64,000 nucleotides of DNA from Chryseobacterium sp. ERMR1:04. Lineage in GTDB: Bacteria; Bacteroidota; Bacteroidia; Flavobacteriales; Weeksellaceae. Positions 9,561 to 18,856 of the stretch are shown here, piece by piece; position 1 is the stretch's first letter; each line of letters begins with the position of its first letter. The notes beneath the pieces were generated by a model. It saw only the letters and a list, made by a program, of their open reading frames with translations. It had not been told where the DNA came from and did no database searches. A program made the translations under genes and the position numbers. The DNA lies in the NCBI RefSeq assembly GCF_001297705.1, contig NZ_LIRF01000007.1, forward strand, positions 434,001 to 498,000. The letters run 5' to 3'.

Positions 9561-11459
9561 TTACATTTCCTGAAGTTCCAACCATCTCATTTCATGGTTT
9601 TCTAATTTCTCAGAAATTGCTTCTAATTCTGCAGAAAGCTTAGCAATTTTATCATACTCACTTTCATTATTCAATTGATCAAGAATCTTGGCACGTTGTG
9701 CTTCCAATTGAGGAATTTCTTTATCAATGGTTTCCAGCTCTCTTTGTTCCTTAAAAGAAAGCTTTCTTTTTGGAGCCTGTGATGGAACCGTTGAAACAGC
9801 TGCGGGCGTAGGAGCAGGAACAGGTGTCTCTACTTTTTTGGCAACAACTGCTTTTGGTGCTTTTTCTTCTAATTTTAAATTCTCTCTATATTCAGAGAAG
9901 TTTCCGATAAAATCTCTGATTTTTCCTTCTCCTTCAAACGCTAAAATATGGTCAACAATTCTGTCCATAAAATATCTGTCGTGAGAAACAATGATTAAAC
10001 TTCCTTGAAAATTCAATAAGAAATTTTCTAATACCGTTAACGTTGGAAGGTCAAGATCATTGGTAGGCTCATCAAATATTAAGAAGTTTGGATTTTGATA
10101 TAAAATATACATCAAATGCAATCTTCTTTTTTCACCTCCGGAAAGTTTTGAAATGGGTGAATATTGGGTTTGATCATCAAATAAAAATAATCTCAAAAAC
10201 TGCGATGCCGAGATCGTTCTTCCGTTAGCTAGAGGGAAGTTTTCAGAAATTTCTTTGATAAAATCAATAACTCTTTCGTCTTCTTTATATTTAAGTCCTT
10301 TTTGTGAAAAGTAACCGAATTTAATTGTTTCTCCGGTTTCAATTTCTCCGGAATCTCTAGGCTCAAGCCCTTGGATGATATTTAATAAGGTAGATTTTCC
10401 AGCACCATTTTTTCCTACAATTCCTACTTTTTCACCTCGTTGAAACTGATAACTGAAATCTTTTAATAATAATTTATCTCCATAACTTTTAGAAATATCT
10501 CTAAGTTCTAAGATTTTATTTCCAAGCCTTTTCATTTCGAAGTCAAGCTCCAGAGATTCTTTTCTTGTATCGGTTTTAGCTATTTTTTCAGTTTCATAAA
10601 AGTCATCTTGTCTAGATTTCGATTTTGTAGTTCTCGCCTTAGGTTGTCTTCTCATCCACTCCAATTCTTTTCTGTAAAGATTATTGGCTTTGTCGATGGT
10701 AGAATTCATATTGTCCTCACGAATCATTTTATTTTCAAGATACGTTGCATAAGAACCATTGTGGAAATACAGATTTTTATCTTCCATTTCCCAGATAATT
10801 CCGCAAACAGCATCTAAGAAATATCTGTCGTGGGTTACAAGAATCAAAGTGATCTTAGCTTTGCTTAAATAGCTTTCCAGCCATTCTACCATTTCCACAT
10901 CAAGGTGGTTGGTAGGCTCATCCATGATAAGTAGCGTGTGACGGTGCTCTGCTCTGGTTTCAGTCAGTAGTTTTGCCAAAGCAACACGTTTGATCTGACC
11001 TCCGGAAAGAGTTCCCATTTTAGCATCCAAATCTGTGATCTTCAGCTGAGACAGAATTTGCGCCATGTCATTCTCCAGATCCCAAGCTTTATGAATTTCC
11101 ATTTCAGCTAAAGCTTTTTCAATGAAATCATAGTCGGTTGAAAGGAGTGATTTATGATAGTTTTTCAGTGCCTGAATGGGCGCAGAATCCAGCGTCATCA
11201 TAAACTCATCAATGGTAAGATCAGAATCAAACTCGATTTCCTGATCAAATAAAACCACCTGAATGTCTTTATTAATAGTTACAGTTCCGCTGTCTGCAAT
11301 TTCTTTTCCCATTAAAATTTTAAGAAGGGTAGACTTTCCACTGCCATTTTTGGCAACAATGGCAATTTTGTCTCCTTCATTTACATGAAAAGAGATATTT
11401 TCGAACAAAACTTTGATGCCATAAGATTTGGTAAGGTTTTCGACAGAAACGTAATTCAT
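9561..11459 (-). CDS. ABC-F family ATPase, Uup-like
   Basis: A 632-residue soluble ATPase with two ABC domains and no membrane segments. Walker A motifs are AKNGSGKST and GKNGAGKST. Signatures are LSGGQIKRVALAKLL and LSGGEKRRLHL. Walker B motifs are LLIMDEPTNHLD and FLIFDEPTNDLD. The linker is Arg/Lys-rich. A Pro/Ala-rich hinge and a C-terminal coiled coil (about the last 80 residues) fit the Uup branch, which acts on ribosomes or branched DNA rather than in transport. I start at the ATG at 11459 (MNYVSVENLTKSYG). The frame continues 32 codons upstream, but those residues are not family-like. Confidence 0.9.
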   Translation of the reverse strand: MNYVSVENLTKSYGIKVLFENISFHVNEGDKIAIVAKNGSGKSTLLKILMGKEIADSGTVTINKDIQVVLFDQEIEFDSDLTIDEFMMTLDSAPIQALKNYHKSLLSTDYDFIEKALAEMEIHKAWDLENDMAQILSQLKITDLDAKMGTLSGGQIKRVALAKLLTETRAEHRHTLLIMDEPTNHLDVEMVEWLESYLSKAKITLILVTHDRYFLDAVCGIIWEMEDKNLYFHNGSYATYLENKMIREDNMNSTIDKANNLYRKELEWMRRQPKARTTKSKSRQDDFYETEKIAKTDTRKESLELDFEMKRLGNKILELRDISKSYGDKLLLKDFSYQFQRGEKVGIVGKNGAGKSTLLNIIQGLEPRDSGEIETGETIKFGYFSQKGLKYKEDERVIDFIKEISENFPLANGRTISASQFLRLFLFDDQTQYSPISKLSGGEKRRLHLMYILYQNPNFLIFDEPTNDLDLPTLTVLENFLLNFQGSLIIVSHDRYFMDRIVDHILAFEGEGKIRDFIGNFSEYRENLKLEEKAPKAVVAKKVETPVPAPTPAAVSTVPSQAPKRKLSFKEQRELETIDKEIPQLEAQRAKILDQLNNESEYDKIAKLSAELEAISEKLENHEMRWLELQEM

Positions 11460-11570
11460 TGGAATGTAATGGTTTGATTTGAAATTTTCAATTGAGCCGC
11501 AAAAATACGAAAATGAAACAACAAAAACTTTTAAAATAAAATTAAACCGAAACACATAAAACGTATTATT

Positions 11571-12200
11571 ATGATTGCAAAATTACGTTCTATTCCCAAA
11601 AACAGATATTGGGAGTATTTTATTTTAGTAGCGAGATTTTTATTGGCTGCTACATTTTTCAGCTATGGATATAGCAAAACTACTGATACTGGGCAATTTG
11701 GAATTTCACCTCAGGAGCTGGCAACCCCGATTAAGGATTTACATTTATTTAGAGTAATGTGGTATTTGTTTGATCATGAACCTTTTAAAACTACAATTGG
11801 AATTCTTCAAATGATAGCCGGAATTTTACTTCTTTTTCATAGAACTGCCATATTGGGCGTATTATTTTTTATTCCGATTGCAGCTAATATTTTACTTATG
11901 GATATTAGTTTCATGCCTGAAGGATTAGCAATGGGTTTTACAAAAAGGTTCATTTGGTATTTTATCTTATGCTTTTTCATATTATGGAATGATAAAGAGA
12001 GAGTGAAAATCATCTGGAATGCAGTTATTAAAAAATTCTCGATGAAGCGTAAGTTTCCAATAGTATTATATCTATTAGTACCAGTTTTTGCATTGGTGTT
12101 GGAAATTTTACCGAGTATTCCACAATTACTTTTCTATTGTATTACTGAGCCTGCTAAAAGCATTGAATCCATTAAATATATTTTTAATATTTTGTTTTAG
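11571..12200 (+). CDS. DoxX-like integral membrane protein
   Basis: A 209-residue membrane protein with about five hydrophobic segments. The first (WEYFILVARFLLAATFFSYGYSK) resembles the opening helix of DoxX/DoxD-like quinone-associated proteins. The pattern of a short periplasmic loop followed by GILQMIAGILLLFHRTAILG also fits that superfamily. Resemblance is weak and the biochemical role is unknown. It is divergent from the Uup gene and about 120 bp upstream of the DUF1761 gene. Confidence 0.55.
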   Translation: MIAKLRSIPKNRYWEYFILVARFLLAATFFSYGYSKTTDTGQFGISPQELATPIKDLHLFRVMWYLFDHEPFKTTIGILQMIAGILLLFHRTAILGVLFFIPIAANILLMDISFMPEGLAMGFTKRFIWYFILCFFILWNDKERVKIIWNAVIKKFSMKRKFPIVLYLLVPVFALVLEILPSIPQLLFYCITEPAKSIESIKYIFNILF

Positions 12201-12324
12201 TATTTCATGTTGTATTGTTTATTTTGTTGATTTAAATTTAATTAATGTTATTTAATTTTGATTTAAACATCATGTGTGTTGAATTTTGATGTAGATTTGA
12301 TATTATTAATTAAAATACAAACAT

Positions 12325-12843
12325 ATGATGCAACTTAACTTTTGGGCTATTACAGTAGCCGCTGTAGTACCACTTATTATGGGGTTTATCTGGTATCATC
12401 CAAAGTTTTTAGGAAAAATTTGGATGCAGGAAGTCGGATTAACTGAAGAGAAGATGAAAGGATCAAATATGGGATTTGCTTTTGTTTTTGCATTTATCCT
12501 ATCTCTTTTGATTGCTTTTTTCTTACAGACGGTTACCATACACCAACTTGGAGCATTAAGTATGGTGGGCGGAAATCAACTGAACGCTAAACCTTCGTTC
12601 ATTGCTTTTATGAGTGATTATGGAGCGGCATATCGCTCTTTTGGTCATGGGGCTTTACATTCTTTTATGGCTGGGGTTTTATTTGTATTTCCTTTGACGG
12701 CAATTAATGCGATGTTTGAAAGAAAGTCCTGGAGGTATACATTTATCAACACAGCGTATTGGACGATCACGATTACCATTATGGGTGGAATTGTTTGTGG
12801 TTGGTACGCACCGGATGGTTTTAATTGGGCGACCCAAAAATAA
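12325..12843 (+). CDS. DUF1761 family membrane protein
   Basis: A 172-residue protein with four or five transmembrane helices. The N-terminal motif GFIWYHPKFLGKIWMQEVGLTEE, split around the first helix, is characteristic of DUF1761. Later helices carry HGALHSFMAGVLFVFP. The family has no established function. Two consecutive ATG codons occur at the start; either could be used. It ends 21 bases before a good terminator. Confidence 0.8.
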   Translation: MMQLNFWAITVAAVVPLIMGFIWYHPKFLGKIWMQEVGLTEEKMKGSNMGFAFVFAFILSLLIAFFLQTVTIHQLGALSMVGGNQLNAKPSFIAFMSDYGAAYRSFGHGALHSFMAGVLFVFPLTAINAMFERKSWRYTFINTAYWTITITIMGGIVCGWYAPDGFNWATQK

Positions 12844-12864
12844 AATTTTAACAATTTAGATTAC

Positions 12865-12889
12865 AAGGCTACATCAGTAGCCTTTTTTA
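12865..12889 (+). terminator. Intrinsic terminator
   Basis: Stem AGGCTAC / GTAGCCT with tetraloop ATCA is followed by six T residues, downstream of the DUF1761 gene. The rest of the 300-base gap to 13145 is AT-rich and shows nothing else I can support. Confidence 0.85.
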
Positions 12890-13145
12890 TGTTATATAGC
12901 TCTCTGTGTAGTTGAATACATTGTTTTTAAATATAAGTCAAACATCTATGTTCAGGTTAATCTAGTATATTCTAATAGTAGTTTTTATTTTGCTTTTAAT
13001 TATTGCAAGCATAAATTAAAGATGGACTGAAAAATAAATCATTTAATTAAAGAAAAAAGAAAGCTGATTCGTTTATACAAGTGTAAAGAAAAATAACAAC
13101 TATGGATTATCAGATATTTAATTTTATTTTCAAAATACACAACAG

Positions 13146-14291
13146 GTGCCGTACGATTTAAAAGTATATAATAGCGTTTCAGACTTGCCTTTAGACTGGA
13201 ATGATGTGATTGGGAATCATAATATCATGCTTTCTAAAGAATATCTCTATGTGTTAGAATCTTCCAGACCAGATAATATGGAATGTTATTATGTGGGATT
13301 TTTTGATCATAATATATTAATTGGAGGTGCTTTGTTTCAATATTTAAATTTTCAGAAACATGAAACTTTTCAAAAAAATGAAATTTGGTGTAGCATTAGA
13401 AATTTCTTTTCCCGAAAAATGAGTAAAGACCTCATGATTCTAGGAAACAATATGCTTACAGGACAAAACGGATTTTACTTTGATTCATCCAAAATTGTTT
13501 TAGAACAAGTAGTTCCGCTTTTGGATGCTGCAGTTGAAAAGATGCAGAAAGAAATCAGAAAAACATCTTTAATCATTTATAAAGATTATCAGTCTAATTT
13601 CGTTTCCTATTTTCAGGGTAAAAAGTATCAGTCTTATTTTAGGTTTTCTGTACAGCCTAATATGATGTTGAAAATAAAGAATAACTGGATGGTCTTTGAA
13701 GATTATGTAAACGATTTTTCTAAAAAATACAGGACAAGAGCTCGCTCTGCGAGAAAGAAATTTAATGGAATAGAGCGATGCGAAATGAACCTTGATGAAA
13801 TAAAAAAGCATCAAAAAGAAATGAATATTCTTTATCAGAATGTGGCCGAAAATGCTCCCTTCAATACTTTTTTCCTTGCGGTAAATCATTTTGAAAGCAT
13901 GAAGAAAAATTTAAATCAAAATTTTAAAGTCTTTGGGTATTTTTCAGATCAAAGATTAATCGGATTTTATACTTTGATTCTGAATAGCGAAGATATTGAT
14001 ACATATTTTTTAGGCTATGATAAAAACATTCAAAAAGAAAAACAATTGTATCTGAATATGCTTTTGGATATGGTAGAGTTTGGAATTACTCATCAGTTTA
14101 AAAGAATAATTTTCGGAAGAACAGCGTTGGAAATAAAGTCTACGATTGGGGCAGAGCCGTTTGAAATTTTCGGATTGATAAAACATAATAATCCTTTGGT
14201 CAATCTATTTATGGAAAAAATATTTGCATTATTAAATCCTACAAAAGAATGGATACAAAGAAAACCTTTCAGTAAAGCAGGATTAAATTAA
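13146..14291 (+). CDS. FemAB/GNAT-like acyltransferase domain protein
   Basis: A 381-residue soluble protein. The C-terminal half (FGYFSDQRLIGFYTLILNSEDIDTYFLGYD, split by its strands, then LYLNMLLDMVEFGI and FGRTALEIKSTIGAEP) has the layout of GNAT/FemAB-like peptidoglycan-biosynthesis acyltransferases. A basic stretch, KKYRTRARSARKKF, lies near residue 195. The substrate is unknown. The start is GTG at 13146, giving MPYDLKVYNS. An ATG at 13102 lies in another frame and stops at once, so GTG is the likely start. The gene stands alone. Confidence 0.7.
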   Translation: MPYDLKVYNSVSDLPLDWNDVIGNHNIMLSKEYLYVLESSRPDNMECYYVGFFDHNILIGGALFQYLNFQKHETFQKNEIWCSIRNFFSRKMSKDLMILGNNMLTGQNGFYFDSSKIVLEQVVPLLDAAVEKMQKEIRKTSLIIYKDYQSNFVSYFQGKKYQSYFRFSVQPNMMLKIKNNWMVFEDYVNDFSKKYRTRARSARKKFNGIERCEMNLDEIKKHQKEMNILYQNVAENAPFNTFFLAVNHFESMKKNLNQNFKVFGYFSDQRLIGFYTLILNSEDIDTYFLGYDKNIQKEKQLYLNMLLDMVEFGITHQFKRIIFGRTALEIKSTIGAEPFEIFGLIKHNNPLVNLFMEKIFALLNPTKEWIQRKPFSKAGLN

Positions 14292-14387
14292 TGTAAATTA
14301 TAGGGTTTTGATTTTTACAGATAAGATACTTTTAATATTTTTAAACATATTGTAAGTTTGAATGTAAGTAATCTGTAAAAATAAAAG

Positions 14388-14900
14388 ATGAAAAAAGTAA
14401 TTGTTGATATGGATGGTGTTATGGCAGACGTCTACCACCAGCTTATAGCATTTGAAAAGAGAGATTCGGGAAAGGATATTAATCTTGATGATGTAGTAGG
14501 GGTTTTTGAATTGGAAGCGTTTCCTAATGGTAAAAAACATGTAAATGAAATTGGCTTTTTCCGAACCTTACCTTTGATGAAAGGAAGTCGTGAAGCAATG
14601 GAATATTTGAATAACAAATACGATTTGTACATCGTTTCGGCAGGAATGGAGTTTCCGAATAGCTTAAGAGAAAAATATGATTGGCTGGCGGAATATTTTC
14701 CTTTTATTACCTGGGAACAGAATGTTTTGTGCGGAAGTAAGAAAGTGGTTTCCGGAGATGTCATGATAGACGATTATCCTAAGAATCTAAAACACTTTTC
14801 TGGAGAGAAAATTATTTTCACGCAACCTCATAATCACCATGTAGATGACGAAGATTATAAAAGAGTGAACTCATGGGAAGAGATTATGAATATCTTATAG
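14388..14900 (+). CDS. 5'(3')-deoxyribonucleotidase, NT5C type
   Basis: A 170-residue HAD-superfamily phosphatase that removes phosphate from (deoxy)nucleoside monophosphates, probably limiting dNMP pools. Motif I is VDMDGVMADV (catalytic Asp pair). A Ser/Thr motif II is seen in LYIVSAGME. A Lys precedes motif III, and the acidic motif DVMIDDYPKNL lies near residue 125. The small cap region matches the NT5C family and the length is typical. It lies between the FemAB-like and hydrolase genes on the same strand, with about 100-base gaps. Confidence 0.85.
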   Translation: MKKVIVDMDGVMADVYHQLIAFEKRDSGKDINLDDVVGVFELEAFPNGKKHVNEIGFFRTLPLMKGSREAMEYLNNKYDLYIVSAGMEFPNSLREKYDWLAEYFPFITWEQNVLCGSKKVVSGDVMIDDYPKNLKHFSGEKIIFTQPHNHHVDDEDYKRVNSWEEIMNIL

Positions 14901-15016
14901 TATTAAGTTTGATATATAATGTTTTACGATAAATTTAACTAAATTGATATTAAAATTAATAGCCTATTGGGAGGTTTTAATGAAAGAAATAAAGATTTTT
15001 GCATCAAACTTTTATC

Positions 15017-16663
15017 ATGAAAAACCTCAATACACTATTTTTTATACTTTTCACTTTTTATTGTAATGCCCAGATTGTTTCCGGGACTGTTTTCTCTAAA
15101 GAAGATCGTAAACCGATTCCGTATGTAAAGATTGGGGTAGAGAAAGAAAAAATAGGGGTGATCTCAGATGAAAAAGGGAGTTTTTCAATTGATCTTTCAG
15201 GAATTGATGTGGCTCATAAAGTGAAAATAGAAGTTCCTGGTTATGAAAATTATTCTGTGTCTGTTCAGGAGTTTTCAAAACAAAATTCTCAAAAAATATT
15301 TTTAAATGAGAAAATTAAAAATATTCAGGAAGTAAAATTAGTGTCTAAGAAATTGGTTGATAAAAATTGGGGCGTGAATACAAAAACAAAACACGTGATG
15401 TATTCTGTAAATCCTCAATTTAGGAAAGAAGATTTTTTAGGAGAAACTGCTTTGGAATTTAATGCAAGCAAAAGATCCAAGATTAAAAATATTAATTTAA
15501 ATATTGCAAGTTATACTTCTGATAAACCTGTTTTAATGCGGTATAGTATTTATACAGAGAAAAACGGATTTCCGGATAAGAATATTTTAGAGGAAGAAAT
15601 TACGGTTGAATTAACGGAAGCGATGATAAAAGATGGGACTTTTACTCTGGATGTTAATCATTATAATATTTGGGTTCAAGGAAAATTCTTCATCGGAATT
15701 CAATTCTTAAAAGAATTTGAAGGTAAGATAAATATAAGTGCAGCGTTATTCAGAACTGGTTTTTTAAGAAAGTTTTACGGAGATTGGGAGAAAGTAACAT
15801 TGGCAGCTCCCGCAATAAATATTGATGTGAAAGTAGATAAGAACGGAAAGAATATAAAAGACGAGGCGAGTGCTTCTGAGGAAAATCTTGCAGGTCTTAT
15901 TCCGGATATAAGCAAATATAAGATGGAAGCAGACAATTCTATTTACGGTAAAAATACTTCTGTAGGAAAGTTTTTAAAACTAAAAAATACAGATCTCTAT
16001 TATGAAATATACGGAGAGGGTGAGCCTTTGATCCTGCTTCATGGAAATAGTGGAAGCATTAAAGAATTTTATCAACAAATCCCAACGCTTTCTCAGCAAT
16101 ATAAAGTAATTGCAATAGATACGAGGGGGCAAGGGAAAAGTACAGACACGTCAAAATTAGATTTTACCTATAAAATTTTTGCAGATGATGTAAAAGCTTT
16201 GGTTGATGAATTAGGTTTGGAAAAAGTAAATATCGTTGGATGGAGTGATGGAGGAAATACAGGTCTTGAGTTTGCGTTAAAGTATCCAGATCATTTGAAT
16301 AAATTGGTTACTATTGGAGCAAATACTTTTCCTGAAGGTGTGGATGAACGTCTTTTCAATAATATGAAAACCCAACTTCAAGTGTTACAGGCTGAAAATA
16401 ACCCTGAAAGATTGAATGAAATGAGATTAGTGAAAATTATGTTGAAAGAACCGAATATTAGTAATGGTTCGTTGCATAAGATTCAGAATCCTGTTTTAGT
16501 TATTGCGGGTGAAAATGATGTGATTAAAAGAGAACACACAGAAATGATGGCGAAGCAGATTCCTAATGCTGAATTGAAGATTTATAAAAATGCCACGCAT
16601 TTCATTCCTTTCGAAAATCCGGAAGAACTCAACAAGGATATTTTAGAATTTTTGAAAAAATAA
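15017..16663 (+). CDS. Secreted alpha/beta hydrolase with carboxypeptidase-regulatory-like N-domain
   Basis: A 548-residue exported protein with three parts. A signal peptide (FFILFTFYCNAQ) is followed by a carboxypeptidase-regulatory-like beta-sandwich (about residues 20-95: VSGTVFSKEDRKPIPYVKIGV ... DEKGSFSIDL). A middle beta-rich region (100-290) comes next. The C-terminal alpha/beta hydrolase starts near residue 315, with ILLHGNSGS (oxyanion HGN), nucleophile elbow GWSDGG (Ser in GxSxG), Asp in VIAGENDVI, and His in NATHFIPFE. So the triad is complete and it is probably an envelope esterase or lipase; the substrate is unknown. I chose the ATG at 15017 because the signal peptide begins there, six codons after the first in-frame ATG. 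Confidence 0.8.
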   Translation: MKNLNTLFFILFTFYCNAQIVSGTVFSKEDRKPIPYVKIGVEKEKIGVISDEKGSFSIDLSGIDVAHKVKIEVPGYENYSVSVQEFSKQNSQKIFLNEKIKNIQEVKLVSKKLVDKNWGVNTKTKHVMYSVNPQFRKEDFLGETALEFNASKRSKIKNINLNIASYTSDKPVLMRYSIYTEKNGFPDKNILEEEITVELTEAMIKDGTFTLDVNHYNIWVQGKFFIGIQFLKEFEGKINISAALFRTGFLRKFYGDWEKVTLAAPAINIDVKVDKNGKNIKDEASASEENLAGLIPDISKYKMEADNSIYGKNTSVGKFLKLKNTDLYYEIYGEGEPLILLHGNSGSIKEFYQQIPTLSQQYKVIAIDTRGQGKSTDTSKLDFTYKIFADDVKALVDELGLEKVNIVGWSDGGNTGLEFALKYPDHLNKLVTIGANTFPEGVDERLFNNMKTQLQVLQAENNPERLNEMRLVKIMLKEPNISNGSLHKIQNPVLVIAGENDVIKREHTEMMAKQIPNAELKIYKNATHFIPFENPEELNKDILEFLKK

Positions 16664-16664
16664 A

Positions 16665-17528
16665 TTAGTCTAACGTCAGTCTTTCCAAAGACCAGGCACT
16701 GCCATTATAGATATTCAGATCTACTTTGGTGTTGATACCATGCACGATTCCGTTTTCGGTAAACTGCCAGAAATCCCAATGATTATCGGGTGATGGAGTA
16801 GGAACGTCATTGTAATTAGCCAGCCAAAGTGGATAGTCATCAAATTCACCTTTTAAAAAGTCTTTATAGTAATGATAATAGGTGTAGATAATAGGTTTTT
16901 CGCCGTACGTTTCTTCAATGATTTTACACCAAACCTTTAAGTCTTCAATTAGTTTTTTATTGGTCTTGCGTTTCGGTATTTTCTCGATATCTAAGATGGG
17001 AGGAAGATCTCCGCTTTCTAATTTCACATTGGCTAAAAAATTATTGGCCTGCATCACGGGATCTTCATCAGCACGATAAAAATGATAGGCTCCACGTACC
17101 AAGGTGTGCTTTTTTGCCTGTTGCCAAAATTCATCAAAATGTTTGTCTGCATTTCGGTTTCCCATGGTAGCTCTCATCACAACAAATTCCAGTGGAATTG
17201 TTTTATTTCCGATGCTCAGGCTGTCCCATTTAATGTCTTCTCTGTTTTGATAATGAGAAATATCAAAGCCATACGTTTTATTCAGATTGTTACTGAGGAT
17301 CTTTTGAATTCGTAAGGTTTCTGTTTCGTTATTATGAAGTTTTTTATGAATGAATTTATTAAAATATAAAGCGTAATAATAACTTACTGATTGTTTTAAA
17401 TATAATCCGGTTCCCAATAAAGCAACAATTAAAATAGCCAATACAATCTTTCGACGTAAAAAATAATTTCTTCGTCTATTGTGATGGATCTTCTTCGTTG
17501 TTTTTTTTGTGTACTTCTTTTGTGTCAT
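16665..17528 (-). CDS. GH25 family lysozyme, membrane-anchored
   Basis: A 287-residue muramidase that cleaves the MurNAc-GlcNAc bond of peptidoglycan. A Lys/Arg-rich N-terminus precedes one hydrophobic anchor (VLAILIVALLGTGLYL, about residues 29-44). The GH25 barrel begins at TYGFDISHYQ, whose Asp is a conserved active-site residue. DLPPILDIEKIP supplies the catalytic DxE pair, and WDFWQFTENGIVHGI with VDLNIYNG forms the usual C-terminal signature. It is convergent with the hydrolase gene, the two stops being one base apart. It may serve cell-wall turnover; whether it is kept in the membrane or released is not certain. Confidence 0.9.
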   Translation of the reverse strand: MTQKKYTKKTTKKIHHNRRRNYFLRRKIVLAILIVALLGTGLYLKQSVSYYYALYFNKFIHKKLHNNETETLRIQKILSNNLNKTYGFDISHYQNREDIKWDSLSIGNKTIPLEFVVMRATMGNRNADKHFDEFWQQAKKHTLVRGAYHFYRADEDPVMQANNFLANVKLESGDLPPILDIEKIPKRKTNKKLIEDLKVWCKIIEETYGEKPIIYTYYHYYKDFLKGEFDDYPLWLANYNDVPTPSPDNHWDFWQFTENGIVHGINTKVDLNIYNGSAWSLERLTLD

Positions 17529-17579
17529 AAAGTTTTACAAAACTAACTTTTTAACGACTAAAATGCTAAATAAAATCAG

Positions 17580-17587
17580 TAAATTTG
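17580..17587 (+). promoter_or_regulatory. Possible -7 element immediately before ndh
   Basis: TAAATTTG matches the flavobacterial -7 consensus and ends six bases before the ndh ATG, implying a leaderless or nearly leaderless mRNA. No good upstream TTG is seen. Confidence 0.4.
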
Positions 17588-17593
17588 TATGAT

Positions 17594-18856
17594 ATGGAAA
17601 CACGCGAAAAGATCATCATTATAGGAGGAGGATTTGCGGGATTACAACTTGCAAAGACGTTGAATAACAAGAACAAAAAGGTAATTGTTCTGGATAAAGT
17701 TAATCATCATATGTTTCAGCCGCTCTTCTATCAGGTGGCGTGTGGGAGGATAGAGCCTTCCAATATCTCTTTCCCTTTCCGGAAAATTTTTCAGCAATCC
17801 AGGAATATACAGTTTCGTCTCACGGAGGTTAGAGAAATTGATGCAGCCAATAATAAGGTGATTACCGACGAAGCAGAATTTACGTATGATAAATTAGTGA
17901 TTGCAACAGGTTGTAAAACTAATTTCTTCGGTAATAAAGATCTTGAAGGAAGAGCTTTTGGAATGAAGAATACACAGGAAGCAATAGGAATCAGAAATCA
18001 TGTTTTGATGACTTTTGAAAAACTGATTATTGAAAAAAGCAGAAGCGATGATGGAAATTGGAACATTGTAATCGTAGGAAGTGGGCCAACAGGAGTAGAG
18101 CTAGCCGGTGCTTTCGCGGAAATGAAAAAAGAAATTCTGCCGAGAGATTATCCTAATATGAGTTTTGAAAATTTAAAGATCATATTGATAAGTTCTACAG
18201 AAAAGCCATTGGCGGTGATGAGTGTTGAAGCTCAGACCCAATCTGAAAAATATCTTAAAGAACTTGGGGTTACCTTTCTGAGTGATGAGTATGTAACGGA
18301 GTATGATGGGGACAAAGTAATTATGAAAAGTGGAAAAGAAATCCCTTCCAATAACGTGATCTGGGCAGCGGGAGTTACCGGAAATGTAGTGGATGGTTTT
18401 CCTCAAGATAAATTAAATAGAAACAGATATATTGTTGATCGTTTTAATAAAATAAAAGGATACGATAATATTTATGCAATAGGAGATATTTCCTACATGG
18501 AAACTCCAAAATATGTACAAGGGCATCCTCAGGTTGCCAATGTAGCCATTAATCAAGCGAAAAATTTAGGTAAAAATTTATTAAAGAAGAGTTCCGATGA
18601 ATGGCAGGAATTCGAATATGAAGATCGTGGATCTTTAGCGACCATTGGAAAGCACAGAGCAGTTGTAGATTTACCATTTATAAAATTCCAGGGTTTTTTT
18701 GCATGGTATTTTTGGATGTTTTTACACTTAATGTTGATTTTGAGTGTAAGAAATAAACTTGCGGTATTCTTTAACTGGATGTGGAGCTATTTTAACAAAG
18801 ATTCATCTTTGAGATTAATTATTTTACCGAACAAAAAAAACGAAACAGTACAATGA
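17594..18856 (+). CDS. ndh: Type II NADH dehydrogenase (FAD-dependent)
   Basis: A 420-residue membrane-associated flavoprotein that passes electrons from NADH to quinone without pumping protons. The FAD-binding motif GGGFAGLQLAKTL lies near residue 10, and the NADH-binding motif GSGPTGVELAGAFAEM near 165. The second FAD motif is YAIGDISYM. The C-terminal 60 residues include a hydrophobic stretch (FFAWYFWMFLHLMLILS) that anchors it to the membrane. I chose the ATG at 17594; a TTG three codons upstream is in frame but lies inside a TAAATTTG promoter-like element. The stop overlaps the trmD start (ATGA), so the two are translationally coupled. The gene symbol reflects the family; a related NAD(P)/FAD oxidoreductase cannot be excluded. 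Confidence 0.85.
   Translation: METREKIIIIGGGFAGLQLAKTLNNKNKKVIVLDKVNHHMFQPLFYQVACGRIEPSNISFPFRKIFQQSRNIQFRLTEVREIDAANNKVITDEAEFTYDKLVIATGCKTNFFGNKDLEGRAFGMKNTQEAIGIRNHVLMTFEKLIIEKSRSDDGNWNIVIVGSGPTGVELAGAFAEMKKEILPRDYPNMSFENLKIILISSTEKPLAVMSVEAQTQSEKYLKELGVTFLSDEYVTEYDGDKVIMKSGKEIPSNNVIWAAGVTGNVVDGFPQDKLNRNRYIVDRFNKIKGYDNIYAIGDISYMETPKYVQGHPQVANVAINQAKNLGKNLLKKSSDEWQEFEYEDRGSLATIGKHRAVVDLPFIKFQGFFAWYFWMFLHLMLILSVRNKLAVFFNWMWSYFNKDSSLRLIILPNKKNETVQ

Noticed and set aside
9561..11459. The ABC-type ATPase as an exporter for the double-glycine peptides.
   Set aside because: It has two soluble ABC domains, no membrane segments and no C39 peptidase domain; it is an ABC-F protein and lies 40 kb away.
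13102..13161. A 19-codon ORF (MDYQIFNFIF...) overlapping the GTG start of the FemAB-like gene.
   Set aside because: No repeated regulatory codons and no hairpin; most likely chance.
14980..15066. A 28-codon ORF preceded by GGGAGG, a good Shine-Dalgarno-like match, overlapping the start of the hydrolase gene.
   Set aside because: It is out of frame with the hydrolase, has no recognisable product, and Shine-Dalgarno sites are little used in this group.
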